A DNA stretch of 64,000 nt from Microtetraspora sp. NBRC 16547 (GCF_030268965.1 NZ_BSSE01000018.1:96914-160913); one strand, 5' to 3'. Numbered from the stretch's first letter, positions 45,143 through 54,867 are shown. Numbers and translations are program-made. The notes: generated from the sequence alone by a model not told the origin.

Positions 45143-46522
45143 TCAACTTTGGGAGACGATCGTGGCGAGGCGGTCCAGCGCGGCCACCGCCGCGCCGGCG
45201 TCGGGCACGTCGTCGGCCATGAAGGCGAAGGCGAGCAGCCGTCCGTCGGCGGTGTAGGCGATTCCGGCCAGGGTGTTCACGCCGTTGAGCGTGCCTGTTT
45301 TAGCCCGGACCAGCCCGGCGCCCGCTTCCGAACCAGCGCTGTCGTACCGGTTGTGCAGGGTGCCGGTGTATCCGGCGATGGGCAGCCCGCTGACGAGGGA
45401 GTGCAGGTCGGGGTTGGCCGGCAGCACGGAGGCGGCGAGCAGGCGGGCCAGCGCGGTGGGGGTGATGCGGTTCTTGATGGACAGGCCGCTGCCGTCGGTG
45501 ATCGTGACGTCCTTGTCGAGGCCCAGTCTGCCGAGGACGCGGTGGACGGCGGCCACCTGCCCGGCGAAGGTGTGCGGCAGGCCCTCCTGGATCGCGACAT
45601 GGCGGGCGAGTGCCTCGGCGAGGTCGTTGTCGCTCTGCGTGAGCATGCGTTCCACCAGGGCGTAGACAGGCGGCGACTCGACCCGGGCGAGTTCCTTGGC
45701 CGTCTTCAAGGCCGTGACGGGCTTGACATCGTTGCCGACCTTGATGCCGTACTTGCCGAGGAGCGACGCGAAGGCGTCCGCGGCCGCGCGCGGCGGGTCG
45801 GGGACGCGGGCGCTCTGGCCGGGCGCGACCCGGCCCTCGTCGATCGCGAGCGCGGTCACCGGAGCGGCGCTGCCCTCCGGCACGTACGTGGGCTTCCATC
45901 CGGGCGGGGTCACCGGCCCCTCGAAGAGCGAGGCGTCGTATCCGAGCGTGACCGATGTGATCTTGGCCGCCTTCAGCGCCTTCGCCGTACGGGAGGCGAG
46001 GACGGCGAGCGAGGCGGGCTCGGGATAGATGTCGCGGGACTTCTTCGGCCCGGCGAGGGTGGGATCGCCGCCGCCGACGAGGACGATCGAGTTCTTCTCC
46101 GCTCCCGTGACGACCGTGGTCGCGAACGTGGCGTCCGGCCCGACGGAGGCCAGGACCGCCACGGCGGTGACGATCTTGGTGGTCGAGGCCGGGGTGAGCG
46201 CCACATCCGCGCGGCCGTCGAAGAGCGTGGCGCCGGTCGCTGCGTCGATCACGACCCCGCCGGAGCTGCGGCCGAGCGCGGGGTCACCCAGGGCGCGGGT
46301 GAGCCGGGCGGTCAAAGTACCCTTAGCGGGGAGAGGCGCGTCCCCAACCGCGGCCAGAACCGCGCCTGCGGTGATGATGGGGGTGGGGGTCGGTTTCGGT
46401 GACGCGATCGGAGCCGATGGTCCGCGGGTGACCTTAGTGATCATATGGACACCTGCGGCGACGGCGAACACCTGCAGTAGGGCGAGGGTGACCAACAGCA
46501 CCCATCGCTCGCGTCGCACCAT
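45143..46522 (-). CDS. dacB: D-alanyl-D-alanine carboxypeptidase/endopeptidase DacB (PBP4 type)
   Basis: A 459-residue exported serine peptidase of the S13 family that trims peptidoglycan peptides. It has an N-terminal membrane anchor (WVLLVTLALLQVFAVAAGV) and a Pro/Thr spacer. The active-site SxxK is S113-T-T-K116, with QSDNDLAEAL (SxN) and RAKTGTLNGV (KTG). Length is normal. It is divergent from ppa across 89 nt, an arrangement common in actinobacteria. Confidence 0.96.
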   Translation of the reverse strand: MVRRERWVLLVTLALLQVFAVAAGVHMITKVTRGPSAPIASPKPTPTPIITAGAVLAAVGDAPLPAKGTLTARLTRALGDPALGRSSGGVVIDAATGATLFDGRADVALTPASTTKIVTAVAVLASVGPDATFATTVVTGAEKNSIVLVGGGDPTLAGPKKSRDIYPEPASLAVLASRTAKALKAAKITSVTLGYDASLFEGPVTPPGWKPTYVPEGSAAPVTALAIDEGRVAPGQSARVPDPPRAAADAFASLLGKYGIKVGNDVKPVTALKTAKELARVESPPVYALVERMLTQSDNDLAEALARHVAIQEGLPHTFAGQVAAVHRVLGRLGLDKDVTITDGSGLSIKNRITPTALARLLAASVLPANPDLHSLVSGLPIAGYTGTLHNRYDSAGSEAGAGLVRAKTGTLNGVNTLAGIAYTADGRLLAFAFMADDVPDAGAAVAALDRLATIVSQS

Positions 46523-46611
46523 GTCACCTCTTGTCGCGCCAAATGGGTTATACGCCTACGAGACATTAACGCCCCCCGGGATGCCGGGAGAGCCTGAGTG
46601 GAGGAACCGTA

Positions 46612-47109
46612 GTGGAGTTCGACGTTGTCGTTGAGATTCCCAAGGGGCAACGGAACAAGTACGAGGTGGACCACGAGACCGGTCGCATCCGGCTGGATCG
46701 CCTGCTGTTCACGTCCACTCAGTACCCCGCCGACTACGGGTTCATCGAGGACACGCTGGGCGAGGACGGCGACCCGCTGGACGCGCTCGTCCTGCTCCAG
46801 GAGCCGACCTTCCCCGGCTGCCTGATCAAGTGCCGCGCGGTCGGCATGTTCCGCATGACGGACGAGAAGGGCGGCGACGACAAGGTCCTGTGCGTCCCCG
46901 CCACCGACCCGCGCATGGAGCACATCCGCGACATCCACCACGTCGCGGAGTTCGACCGGCTGGAGATCCAGCACTTCTTCGAGGTCTACAAGGACCTGGA
47001 GCCCGGCAAGTCAGTCGAGGGCGCCAACTGGGTGGGCCGGATCGAGGCCGAGGCCGAGATCGTCAACTCTGTGAAGCGCTTCCAGGAACAGGGCCACGAG
47101 CACGCCTGA
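46612..47109 (+). CDS. ppa: Inorganic pyrophosphatase
   Basis: A 165-residue family I soluble pyrophosphatase that splits PPi to drive biosynthesis. It has [39 protein letters not shown] with the metal-binding Asp residues, and [11 protein letters not shown] followed by [17 protein letters not shown] start is used, preceded by GAGGAACC. It ends directly against the convergent NlpC/P60 gene with no gap. Confidence 0.97.
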   Translation: MEFDVVVEIPKGQRNKYEVDHETGRIRLDRLLFTSTQYPADYGFIEDTLGEDGDPLDALVLLQEPTFPGCLIKCRAVGMFRMTDEKGGDDKVLCVPATDPRMEHIRDIHHVAEFDRLEIQHFFEVYKDLEPGKSVEGANWVGRIEAEAEIVNSVKRFQEQGHEHA

Positions 47110-48285
47110 TCAGGTCGGCCTGGTGGCTCCCACGAGGTCGGGACGCCAGATGGGCGCGATGCGGACCACGTCCCCCGTCTGGGGGGCGTGGACCATCAAC
47201 CCCCGCCCGATGTAGAGGCCGACGTGGTGGATCGAGCCGGGGTCACGCGTCACCCGCCCGAAGAAGACCAGGTCACCCGGCTGAAGCTGCTCGACCGGCA
47301 CGTGCGGGCCCGACTGCCACTGCGTGCCGGTCCAGTGGTCGAGATCCACTCCCGCGCGCTCCCACGCCCGCATCGTCAGCCCCGAGCAGTCGAAGCTGGA
47401 CGGACCCGCCGCGGCCCACACGTACGGCTTGCCGAGCTGCTGGAGCGCCCAGTTCACCGCGACGCCGCCGGGACCCTCCACCTCCGTGCTCGCCCACGCC
47501 GGAGCTTTGAGCGCCGCCCGCGTGGCTATGGCGCGCAGTTGGGCCTGTCGGCGCGCCTGGCGGGCCTGCCGTAACTGCTCGACCCGCGAGCGGGCGGCGT
47601 CGAGGCGCCGCGAGATCTCCTCGGTCGCCCGCTCCATCTCCGCCGTCTGCTGTTGCTGCTCGGTCACCGCCTCGGCGGCGGCCTCCTTGGCCAGCCTGGC
47701 CCGCTCGGCATTCTCGGCCTGCTCGGTGTAGGCCCGTTCGGCCTGCGTCTGCACGATCTTGAGTACGGTCTGGGTGTCGGTCAGGTTCTGCATGCTCGCG
47801 GCCTGCTCGTCGCCGAGCTGGCTCAGCACGCTGGCTTGCTGCATGAACCCCTCGAAACCCTGGGGCCCCGTCACCATGGCGAGGCCCATCTCCCCGATGC
47901 TCAGGTTCGCGTAGCGCTGCGCGGCCACCGCCGCGACCGGTTTTCGGGCCTCCTCGACCTCGGCCCGCGCCTGCGCGACCCGATCGGACACCTGCTTGTA
48001 CGCCTCCTCGGCCGACCGCAGCATGACGAGCTGGCCGTTGTACGCCTCGACGAGGCGCTCGACGTCTGCGTTGAGCTCGCCCAAGCGCGCCTTGGCAGCG
48101 GCGAGATCGGCCTGGGCCCGGCCGAGTTCCTCGGCGCGGGTGCGAACCTGCTCACGCGCGTCGGCGATTTTTCCCGCCGGTTTTCCGGCCGGTTGTCCCG
48201 GATCGGCACCCGCCGGGGTGACGAAAGTGAGAATGAGCCCGCAAGCGAGCCCGGCGACGTGCCCGGATGCCAAGCGGAGTGGCAT
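47110..48285 (-). CDS. Secreted NlpC/P60 peptidoglycan hydrolase
   Basis: A 391-residue exported protein with a signal peptide (ASGHVAGLACGLILTFVTPAGA), a long coiled coil (residues ~40-250) and a C-terminal NlpC/P60 domain. The catalytic Cys is in FDCSGL, with His in IHHVGLYIG and MVHAPQTGD. It is a paralogue of the riboswitch-controlled gene at 22.3 kb but has no riboswitch leader. The ATG at 48285 has GGAAGGGG before it. It is likely a D,L-endopeptidase acting in division or growth. Confidence 0.93.
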   Translation of the reverse strand: MPLRLASGHVAGLACGLILTFVTPAGADPGQPAGKPAGKIADAREQVRTRAEELGRAQADLAAAKARLGELNADVERLVEAYNGQLVMLRSAEEAYKQVSDRVAQARAEVEEARKPVAAVAAQRYANLSIGEMGLAMVTGPQGFEGFMQQASVLSQLGDEQAASMQNLTDTQTVLKIVQTQAERAYTEQAENAERARLAKEAAAEAVTEQQQQTAEMERATEEISRRLDAARSRVEQLRQARQARRQAQLRAIATRAALKAPAWASTEVEGPGGVAVNWALQQLGKPYVWAAAGPSSFDCSGLTMRAWERAGVDLDHWTGTQWQSGPHVPVEQLQPGDLVFFGRVTRDPGSIHHVGLYIGRGLMVHAPQTGDVVRIAPIWRPDLVGATRPT

Positions 48286-48474
48286 GCTGACCCCTTCCGT
48301 TTCTCCACTCCCAGACTCCCCGAGAATAACTCTGCGCACACACTAGGCTCACCGACGGTAATCATCGGAAAGCTGAAATTCTCAACGGCATTCTCGGGCA
48401 ATTCCGGCTACGGCCGAGCGGGACGGAAAAAGGGCCGCTTTATCTCCGTATTGGGATAACGAACACGGACGGGA

Positions 48475-50085
48475 TTATGCGCCCAGGGCGGGCTCCGCCG
48501 GTGACGGAACGGCGGGCGGAGTGTTCTGTGAAGGGCTTTCCGGGCTCCGGCTTCCCGGACTTCCCGCGCTTGCCAGACTCGCCGGGGTTGCCGAACGTCC
48601 GGAGCGCTGAGGACGCTCAGGGCGTTCCTGGCGTGCCAAGGAAGTGGCCGGCGTCACCGCCGGGGAGGGCGACGCCGTAGGACTGGACGATGGCGAGGGA
48701 TCGGGCGACGGCGAGGGATCGGGCGGGCAGCTCCGCTGGGGGCGGGGATGGTGGTGCTGGTGGTCACGGCTCGGCACCGGCAGGTCGGAGGGATCGTCGG
48801 GAGTGGGCGATCCGCTCGGCGAGTCCGACGGGGACGGCACCGGAGACGCGTCTCCGGACGGGCTCGCCGACGGCGCCGCCGACGGGGACTCCGCCCTCGA
48901 CGGCCGCGGCGTCGGCGCGGACGGGGAGGCGGACGGTGAGGGCGTGGTCCGCGCGTCCGGCTCGGTGTCCGGACTGGCGCGTCCGGCGGGCCCGTCGGAC
49001 TCGTCGTGCGATCCCGCCCGCCGCGCCGGGTCCCGGTCGAGGATCGGGGTGAGGATCATCGGCCGGTCCCGCGGGGTGGCCTTCCACGGCACTTTGAGGC
49101 CGGGAGGATCGCCCGCGGCGGGAAAGGCGTCCGACGCGATGCCGACGATCCGGTCCTCCGGCCGGTCGGCGAACTGGTTGAACGACACGAGGACGAGGCC
49201 GACCGCCGCCACGGTGGCCAGCGCGCCGCCCAGCGCCCGCGGCCAGCCGCGCCCGCCGCCGCCCGAGGGGAACCCGGAGGAGGTGAGCCGCCCCACCCGC
49301 TTGGCGACGTAACGGCGGTAGGCGACCAGCTCGGGATCGGCGAAGCAGCTCATCACTCGGACGCGTACGGTGTCCGGCAGGACCGCCTCGGGAAGCAGGC
49401 CGAAGACCTTGGCCAGGGAGACGTGCCGCACCCGATGGGCGGAGCAGGTCTCGCAGCGCGCGAGGTGGCGGGCGATCCGCTCCCGCATCTCGGCGGTCAA
49501 CTCACCGGCGAACCCGGTGAGGATCTTGGCCCTGCGGGGGCAGTCGTACGGCCCCTTCCGCGCGAGGATCTCCACGGTGACCGCGTCGCTGAGCCGTTCG
49601 GTCGCGGCCTCCTGGAGGCCGTCGGCGTAGCGCTGGCCCGTTCCGAGGACCGTCGCGAGGTCGGGGCCGGTCAGGCCGTGCCTGCTGGCGAGTTCGAGGA
49701 CCTCCCGGTCCTCCGGGCTCAGACCGCGCGTGGCGTGCCAGGCGACCACCCGCAGCTCCGCGTCGGCGGGGTCGGTCAGATGGGGCACGAGCGCGGCGGA
49801 AAGGCCGGTGTCCGGCTGCTCGGCGCCCTGCGGCATGCGGCGGCGCAGGCACTCCCCTCTGGCCAGGGTGTAGAGCCAGACGCGGAACCGATTCGGGTCC
49901 GCCAGCGAGCCGACCAGCGCCTCGGCGGCGATCAGCGTGTCGCGCAGGGCGACCTGCGCGCTGTCCGGACCGCCGAGCATGACCAGGCAGTACCGGTAGA
50001 TCGCTTGGGCATATGAGTCATACAGCGTGGCCAGGGCGCCCGGGTCCCGAGCCCGCAACGCCTCGACCAGGACGCGGTCATTCAT
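48475..50085 (-). CDS. ECF sigma factor fused to zinc finger, membrane helix and Ser/Pro-rich tail
   Basis: A 536-residue hybrid. Residues 1-80 resemble sigma region 2 (VEALRARDPGALATLYDSYA; FRVWLYTLARGECLR) and 115-165 resemble region 4 (LSPEDREVLELASRHGLTGPDLATVLGT). H207-x3-C211-x2-C214 forms an anti-sigma zinc-binding motif (ZAS). A single membrane helix spans about 284-303, and the last 200 residues are a disordered Ser/Pro/Asp-rich outer tail. It combines sigma and anti-sigma parts in one chain, as in ECF groups with C-terminal extensions (compare ECF52/53; inference). Release would need proteolysis or a conformational signal. An AT-rich promoter region precedes it. Confidence 0.85.
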   Translation of the reverse strand: MNDRVLVEALRARDPGALATLYDSYAQAIYRYCLVMLGGPDSAQVALRDTLIAAEALVGSLADPNRFRVWLYTLARGECLRRRMPQGAEQPDTGLSAALVPHLTDPADAELRVVAWHATRGLSPEDREVLELASRHGLTGPDLATVLGTGQRYADGLQEAATERLSDAVTVEILARKGPYDCPRRAKILTGFAGELTAEMRERIARHLARCETCSAHRVRHVSLAKVFGLLPEAVLPDTVRVRVMSCFADPELVAYRRYVAKRVGRLTSSGFPSGGGGRGWPRALGGALATVAAVGLVLVSFNQFADRPEDRIVGIASDAFPAAGDPPGLKVPWKATPRDRPMILTPILDRDPARRAGSHDESDGPAGRASPDTEPDARTTPSPSASPSAPTPRPSRAESPSAAPSASPSGDASPVPSPSDSPSGSPTPDDPSDLPVPSRDHQHHHPRPQRSCPPDPSPSPDPSPSSSPTASPSPAVTPATSLARQERPERPQRSGRSATPASLASAGSPGSRSPESPSQNTPPAVPSPAEPALGA

Positions 50086-50265
50086 ATGACCGAGAGTAAA
50101 TGATTAATAACTAGCAGCTCTACTGATTCCACTGAACGAGCACAAATGATATTGACTTGCCCGACTTATACAATGGGATTTGCTTTTTGTACGGCTTGTG
50201 CCGAGCAGGGCTCGATTTATCCGCAGTCGTTTTGGATATATCGTGGCATGTGGTGATAAGTGGCG
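50086..50265. other. AT-rich intergenic region before the sigma fusion gene
   Basis: No gene was recognised here. The 180-nt stretch is clearly lower in GC than its flanks, with tracts such as TGATTAATAACTAG and GCTTTTTGTAC. It should hold the promoter of the sigma gene and could attract Lsr2. Confidence 0.5.
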
Positions 50266-51366
50266 TCAGGCGGGAGTGACGTGCAGCCCGGCGCCGACGC
50301 AGCCGTCGAGCAGGGCATCCAGCCCGAACGCCTCCACGGGGCCGAGCGCTCCGATCCCCTTCACGCCGTCGGCCAGGGCGGTGGTCGCCGCCCACGCCAG
50401 GATCCGCGCCGTGAAGTCGTACGGGTCGCCTCCGTCGAGCTGCACGGAGGCGAGCAGCCTGCCGTCCTTGTCGTAGGCCTCCGCGACAGTCTGCGAGGAG
50501 ATGCCGGGGTCGGCCGCCTTCCCTCGGTTGCCCAGGCGGATCACCCGGTCGGCCATCGCCTCGGTCACCCGCTTGGCGCCGGGAAGCGCGGCCAGCACCG
50601 GAGTCGCCCTGGCCAGGACGCCCGCCGCTCGGGTCAGTCCGCCGAGCCAGCCCAGGTAGACGTTCACCTCGCGCAGCCCCGGGAAGGCCCTCGGCAGGGC
50701 GAAGTGCTCCGAGGCTCCCATCGAGATGCCGTGCCGGCGACGCCCGCCCACGGTGAACTGGCGGGTCCGGCCGTGCTCGCGGACGATGCGGCCCTCGCGG
50801 AAACCGTACATCGGCTCCAGGACGACGCCGAGCGCGGAGGCCCGGGTCCCGGCGCTGGCCCGCTTGGCCATGTTGCCCCGGACGAAGTAGCCGACGTCCA
50901 CCCGGACCGCCTCACCGCCGGCCTTGCGCAGCGCCAGCGCGGCGGCCACGTTGCCGGGCACGTAGTCGTACCCGAACGCGGTGATCAGGGCGGCCTGCCT
51001 GGTGGCGGCGGCCGGGCCGTACCGCTGGAAGATGCGCTTGATGAACGTCGGCTCGCCCGCGGAGTCGAGGTAGATCGCCCCCGACTCGCTCGCCGCCATG
51101 ACCGCGCCCTCGCCCCACCGGGCGAAGGGGCCGACCGTGGAGATCAGGACGTCGCCGGGGTTGAGCATCCGTTCCAGCGACTCGGACCGACCGGCGTCGG
51201 CGACCGCCGTGGGGAGCGCCACCGGCAGCGACGCGGCGAACGCGTCCAGCCTGGTCTGGTCACGACCGACGAGGAGCGGCCGGGCGCCCAGCATGAGCAG
51301 TGCCTGCGCGGTGAGCCTGCCGGTGAACCCGGTGGCCCCGAACAGCACGATCCGGGAGGTAGTCAT
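50266..51366 (-). CDS. Saccharopine dehydrogenase-like NAD(P)-binding protein
   Basis: A 366-residue oxidoreductase-like protein. It starts MTTSRIVLFGATGFTGRLTA, a Rossmann NAD(P)-binding motif, and continues with LISTVGPFARWGEGAVMAA and AFGYDYVPGNVAAALALR, typical of the trans-acting enoyl reductase/saccharopine dehydrogenase family in actinobacteria. The ATG at 51366 is favoured; the Shine-Dalgarno is weak. It may act in lipid modification, but the substrate is not readable from sequence. Confidence 0.85.
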   Translation of the reverse strand: MTTSRIVLFGATGFTGRLTAQALLMLGARPLLVGRDQTRLDAFAASLPVALPTAVADAGRSESLERMLNPGDVLISTVGPFARWGEGAVMAASESGAIYLDSAGEPTFIKRIFQRYGPAAATRQAALITAFGYDYVPGNVAAALALRKAGGEAVRVDVGYFVRGNMAKRASAGTRASALGVVLEPMYGFREGRIVREHGRTRQFTVGGRRRHGISMGASEHFALPRAFPGLREVNVYLGWLGGLTRAAGVLARATPVLAALPGAKRVTEAMADRVIRLGNRGKAADPGISSQTVAEAYDKDGRLLASVQLDGGDPYDFTARILAWAATTALADGVKGIGALGPVEAFGLDALLDGCVGAGLHVTPA

Positions 51367-51449
51367 GCCGTTACGGTAACCCGCCTCCGAATTCAAGATC
51401 CATAGTGGGTCCGCTCCGATGCGAGGCTCGGGGACCGTCACCATGCCGT

Positions 51450-52247
51450 TCATGGCCGCCGGTCGCCGATGAGCGGATATCCGCGGTCCTTGGCGAACGG
51501 CTTGGTCGTGGGCTTGGTCACGTTCACGGGAATCGTCCCGCCCGCGACCAGTTCCTCGTACGGCTTGGCCGTCGCGCCCCAGGTCCTGACCGACACGTCG
51601 GTGTCGGCGACCTTCCCCTTGACGCCGGGCACGGTGATGACGAAACGCCGCTTGATCTCGGCGCGGACGTCGTCGACGAAGGTCGTGCCGCCCCCGATCA
51701 GGGTGCCCGCGTCGTCACGGAGCAGCGCGGTGACCACCAGGCTGCTCACCGCCTTGCGGAACGGGTCGGAGATGTAGCCGGTGACGAGGTAGGACCCCGC
51801 ATCCAGCTTGTCCGTCACCACGTCGGACACCGGGAACGCCCGGAACGCCGACGGTATCCGCGCCACCGGCCGCCACGACGCGGGACGGTAGTCGATCTTC
51901 ACGTGCTCGGGCTTGACCTTGGACATCGCCTCGCCCGTGAACGCCAGGGAGCGGCCCGGAGGAACCGCGTCCAGCGGCTGCTCCATGTGGACGACTTCCT
52001 TGCCGGCGGCGTCGCGTGCGCTGATCAGGGCGACGGCGTTCTCCCCGAAGTGCCACCGGTTGGCGTTGCCGAGCACGCCCGCCCAGGTCACGACGTAGCC
52101 GTTGCTCGACTTCTCGATCGAGGAGACCTGCTCCTTCAACGCGAGTGGGGAGAGCTGCTTCTCCTCATCCTCGCTCGTGCTGCACCCCGCCACCACCATC
52201 ACGACGACGAGGGCCAATGCTGCTGCAATGCGGCTGCGCTGAGTCAC
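51450..52247 (-). CDS. Lipoprotein of unknown function
   Basis: A 265-residue secreted protein with a lipobox (ALVVVMVVAGCS; C22 is the lipidated residue). The rest is beta-rich with an SSNGYVVTWAGVLGNANRW stretch like FxLYD or DUF-type secreted domains. No catalytic motif is seen. It lies upstream, in transcription order, of the NAD(P)-binding gene, 83 nt away. It is probably anchored to the outer face of the membrane. Confidence 0.82.
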   Translation of the reverse strand: MTQRSRIAAALALVVVMVVAGCSTSEDEEKQLSPLALKEQVSSIEKSSNGYVVTWAGVLGNANRWHFGENAVALISARDAAGKEVVHMEQPLDAVPPGRSLAFTGEAMSKVKPEHVKIDYRPASWRPVARIPSAFRAFPVSDVVTDKLDAGSYLVTGYISDPFRKAVSSLVVTALLRDDAGTLIGGGTTFVDDVRAEIKRRFVITVPGVKGKVADTDVSVRTWGATAKPYEELVAGGTIPVNVTKPTTKPFAKDRGYPLIGDRRP

Positions 52248-52324
52248 TTAGCCGTCATAACCCGGTGAATGGGACGCCACCCAACGGACACGCGCAGCCG
52301 TACGAACTCTTTAGGGATCTTCGC

Positions 52325-53935
52325 CTATCTCGGGCGGACCACCCGGGTTTCATCCCAAACGGGCTCAGGAGCCTCATATACCCGGCCGTCCGATCCGAAG
52401 ACCAGGAAGCGGTCGAAGTCCGCCGCGAACCACCGGTCGTGGGTGACCGCGAGCACCGTGCCGTCGAAGGCGTTCAGGCCGTCCTGCAACGCCTCGGCGC
52501 TGGCCAGGTCCAGGTTGTCCGTCGGCTCGTCGAGCAGCAGCAGCGTGGCGCCCGACAGCTCCAGAAGCAGGATCTGGAGCCGCGCCTGCTGTCCTCCGGA
52601 CAGCGTCTCGAAGCGCTGCTCGGCGATGCCGCCCGCCAGCTCGTAGCGGGCGAGCACCTTCATCGCCTCGTTCTTGAGCTTGGCGTGCTCGGTCATGACG
52701 ATCTCGCAGGGCGTCCGCTTCATCAGCTCGGGCCTGGAGTGCGTCTGGGCGAAATGTCCGGAGACGACCCGCGCGCCGAGCCGCGCCACGCCCGTGTGCC
52801 GTACCGCGTCTCCGGCGATCAGCCGCAGGAAGTGCGACTTGCCCGAGCCGTTCGAGCCGAGCACGGCGACGCGCTCGCCGTACCAGATCTCCAGGTCGAA
52901 CGGCTTCATCAGGCCGGTCAGTTCGAGGGTCTCGCAGATCACGGCCCGTTTGCCCGTGCGGCCGCCGCGCAGGCGCATGTTGATGAGCTGGTCCTTCGGC
53001 GCGACCTCCGGCGGACCCGCCTCCTCGAACTTGCGCAGCCGGGTCTGCGCCGCGTGGTAGGCGCTCGCCATGCCGTCGTTGTAGGTCGCCTTGTTCTTCA
53101 GCATGTTGACGAGGCGCTTGAGCTTGGCGTGCTCCTCGTCCCAGCGGCGGCGAAGCTCGTCCAGGCGCTCGTTGCGCTCCTTGCGGGCGTCGGCGTACGT
53201 GGCGAACCCGCCGCCGTGGACCCAGATGTTCCCGGACTCGACGGTGACGATCCGGTCCGCCGCGTTGGCCAGCAGTTGCCGGTCGTGGGACACGAGAAGA
53301 ACCGTCTTGGGCGTCTCCCTCAGCGCCTGTTCCAGCCAGAGCTTGCCCGGGACGTCGAGGTAGTTGTCGGGCTCGTCGAGCAGCAGGGTCTGGTCGGGGC
53401 CCCGGAGCAGCGCCTCCAGCACGAGCCGCTTCTGCTCGCCACCGGACAGCGTGTTGACCTCGCGATATTTGCACCGGTCGTACGGCATGCCGAGGGCCGC
53501 CAGGGTGCAGGTGTCCCACAGGACCTCGATGTCGTAGCCGCCGGCGTCCGTGTAGTCAGTGATCGCCTGGGCGTAGCGCATCTGGGTCTTCTCGTCGTCC
53601 CGCTCCATCATCACGAGCTCGGCGTCGTTCAGCCGCGCCGCCGCCTCCCTGACGCGCGTGGGCGCGACGCTGAGCAGCAGGTCGTGGACGGTGCGGCTGT
53701 CGCGGATGCTGCCGATGAACTGCCGCATCACGCCGAGCCCGCCCGAGTGGGCGACGGTGCCCTCGACGGGTTGGAGATCAGCCGAGATGAGCCGCATCAG
53801 CGTCGTCTTCCCCGCCCCGTTGGGCCCGACGAGCGCGGCCTTGACGCCCTCACCGATCCGGAACGACACGTCGTCGAGCAACGGCCTCCCGTCGGGCAGT
53901 ACATAGGTCAGGTGCCCGATCTCGACGTGTCCCAC
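52325..53935 (-). CDS. ABC-F family ATPase
   Basis: A 536-residue protein with two ABC cassettes and no membrane domain. The first cassette has GPNGAGKTT, TLSGGEQKRLVLEALL and LLDEPDNYLD. The linker is a charged coiled coil (ERNERLDELRRRWDEEHAKLKR). The second has GSNGSGKSHF, TLSGGQQARLQILLLEL and LLLLDEPTDNLD. This is the ABC-F layout: ribosome-associated translation factors such as EttA, or antibiotic-resistance proteins. The GTG at 53935 has GAGAAGGGAAG before it. The non-standard Walker A of cassette two (SGKSH) is notable. Confidence 0.92.
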   Translation of the reverse strand: MGHVEIGHLTYVLPDGRPLLDDVSFRIGEGVKAALVGPNGAGKTTLMRLISADLQPVEGTVAHSGGLGVMRQFIGSIRDSRTVHDLLLSVAPTRVREAAARLNDAELVMMERDDEKTQMRYAQAITDYTDAGGYDIEVLWDTCTLAALGMPYDRCKYREVNTLSGGEQKRLVLEALLRGPDQTLLLDEPDNYLDVPGKLWLEQALRETPKTVLLVSHDRQLLANAADRIVTVESGNIWVHGGGFATYADARKERNERLDELRRRWDEEHAKLKRLVNMLKNKATYNDGMASAYHAAQTRLRKFEEAGPPEVAPKDQLINMRLRGGRTGKRAVICETLELTGLMKPFDLEIWYGERVAVLGSNGSGKSHFLRLIAGDAVRHTGVARLGARVVSGHFAQTHSRPELMKRTPCEIVMTEHAKLKNEAMKVLARYELAGGIAEQRFETLSGGQQARLQILLLELSGATLLLLDEPTDNLDLASAEALQDGLNAFDGTVLAVTHDRWFAADFDRFLVFGSDGRVYEAPEPVWDETRVVRPR

Positions 53936-54105
53936 AGCGGCTTCCCTTCTCGCGTCTCGCGCAGGGTACCGGCCGGTTTCGTACGTGAGCATCCCAATTT
54001 CCCACCGGCTACAGCGGCCCGCTGACCGCCGGCTTGCAGCAGGACAGCGCGGAGGGCCTTGTGGGGGCCATCACCCACTGCCCGGGATGGGGACTCGGTG
54101 AGGCG

Positions 54106-54145
54106 GGTCGATCGCCGCGGGGTCCTCCCCCGGCGGCGGTCGACC
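54106..54145 (-). terminator. Terminator of the alternative ribosomal protein operon
   Basis: A long stem GGTCGATCGCCG / CGGCGGTCGACC (with a wobble pair and a mismatch) follows rpmF by 17 nt on the minus strand. A second small hairpin (GTGGG/CCCAC) lies at 54061-54078. Confidence 0.65.
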
Positions 54146-54161
54146 GGTGTGCGCTCTCATT

Positions 54162-54329
54162 TCATCGAGCCGCGATGAGCCCTCGCTGATAGGCGCGGAC
54201 GAGGCGGCGCGGGACCAGCAGATCCTGTCCGTTCACGGTGATCGGGACGAGGTCGGGGGTGGTCGCCTTCCACTGGCTGCGGCGGTGCCGCGTGTTGCTG
54301 CGGGAGGTCTTGCGCTTGGGCACGGCCAT
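54162..54329 (-). CDS. rpmF: Ribosomal protein bL32, zinc-free form
   Basis: A 55-residue protein beginning [20 protein letters not shown]. The usual bL32 Zn ribbon (CxxC ... CxxxxC) is missing; no cysteine is present. It is the C-minus paralogue made when zinc is scarce. It follows rpsN by 2 nt and ends the operon. The cassette is divergent from the CobW/bS18 unit. Confidence 0.9.
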   Translation of the reverse strand: MAVPKRKTSRSNTRHRRSQWKATTPDLVPITVNGQDLLVPRRLVRAYQRGLIAAR

Positions 54330-54331
54330 GG

Positions 54332-54631
54332 CTACCAACTCGCCTTCGTGATGCCGGGGAGCTCGCCCCGGTGGGCCATCTCGCGGAAGCGCACGCGGGA
54401 GAGCCCGAACTTCGTCAGATGGCCGCGGGGACGGCCGTCGACGGAGTCGCGGTTGCGGATGCGGGTAGCGCTGGCGTCGCGCGGCTGGCGGCTGAGTTCC
54501 TGTACTGCTATCGCCCGCTGTTCCGGCGTGCCGGTGCGGATGATCTCCTTCAGCTCGGCTCGCCGTTCGGCGTGGCGGAGGACCACTTTCTTCCGCCGCT
54601 CGTTGGCCGCGATCTTGCTTTTCTTGGCCAT
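54332..54631 (-). CDS. rpsN: Ribosomal protein uS14, zinc-free form
   Basis: A 99-residue uS14 of the longer type ([20 protein letters not shown] ... [20 protein letters not shown]). It has no CxxC pairs, unlike the short zinc-binding uS14. The ATG overlaps the rpmB stop (TGATG). It replaces the zinc form in 30S subunits under zinc limitation. It is part of a five-gene coupled set. Confidence 0.93.
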   Translation of the reverse strand: MAKKSKIAANERRKKVVLRHAERRAELKEIIRTGTPEQRAIAVQELSRQPRDASATRIRNRDSVDGRPRGHLTKFGLSRVRFREMAHRGELPGITKASW

Positions 54632-54867
54632 CAGATCCTCTCTCCCCGGGCGCGGATCTGGGCGACAGCCTTCTCGATGCCGATCCTGTCGATGGTCTTG
54701 ATCGCTCGGGCGCTGAGCATCAGCCGGACGTATCGGCCCTCGCTCGGCACCCAGTAGCGGCGGTTCTGGATGTTGGGCTTCCATCGCCGCCGGGTGCGCC
54801 GGTGGGAGTGGGAGACGTTGTTGCCGAAAACCGGCTTGATGCCGGTGAGCTGGCAGTGGGCGGACAT
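54631..54867 (-). CDS. rpmB: Ribosomal protein bL28, zinc-poor form
   Basis: A 78-residue bL28 ([30 protein letters not shown]). Only one cysteine (C5) is present, so a four-Cys zinc site cannot form. The start overlaps the rpmE stop (TGATG). It belongs to the zinc-starvation set. Confidence 0.92.
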   Translation of the reverse strand: MSAHCQLTGIKPVFGNNVSHSHRRTRRRWKPNIQNRRYWVPSEGRYVRLMLSARAIKTIDRIGIEKAVAQIRARGERI

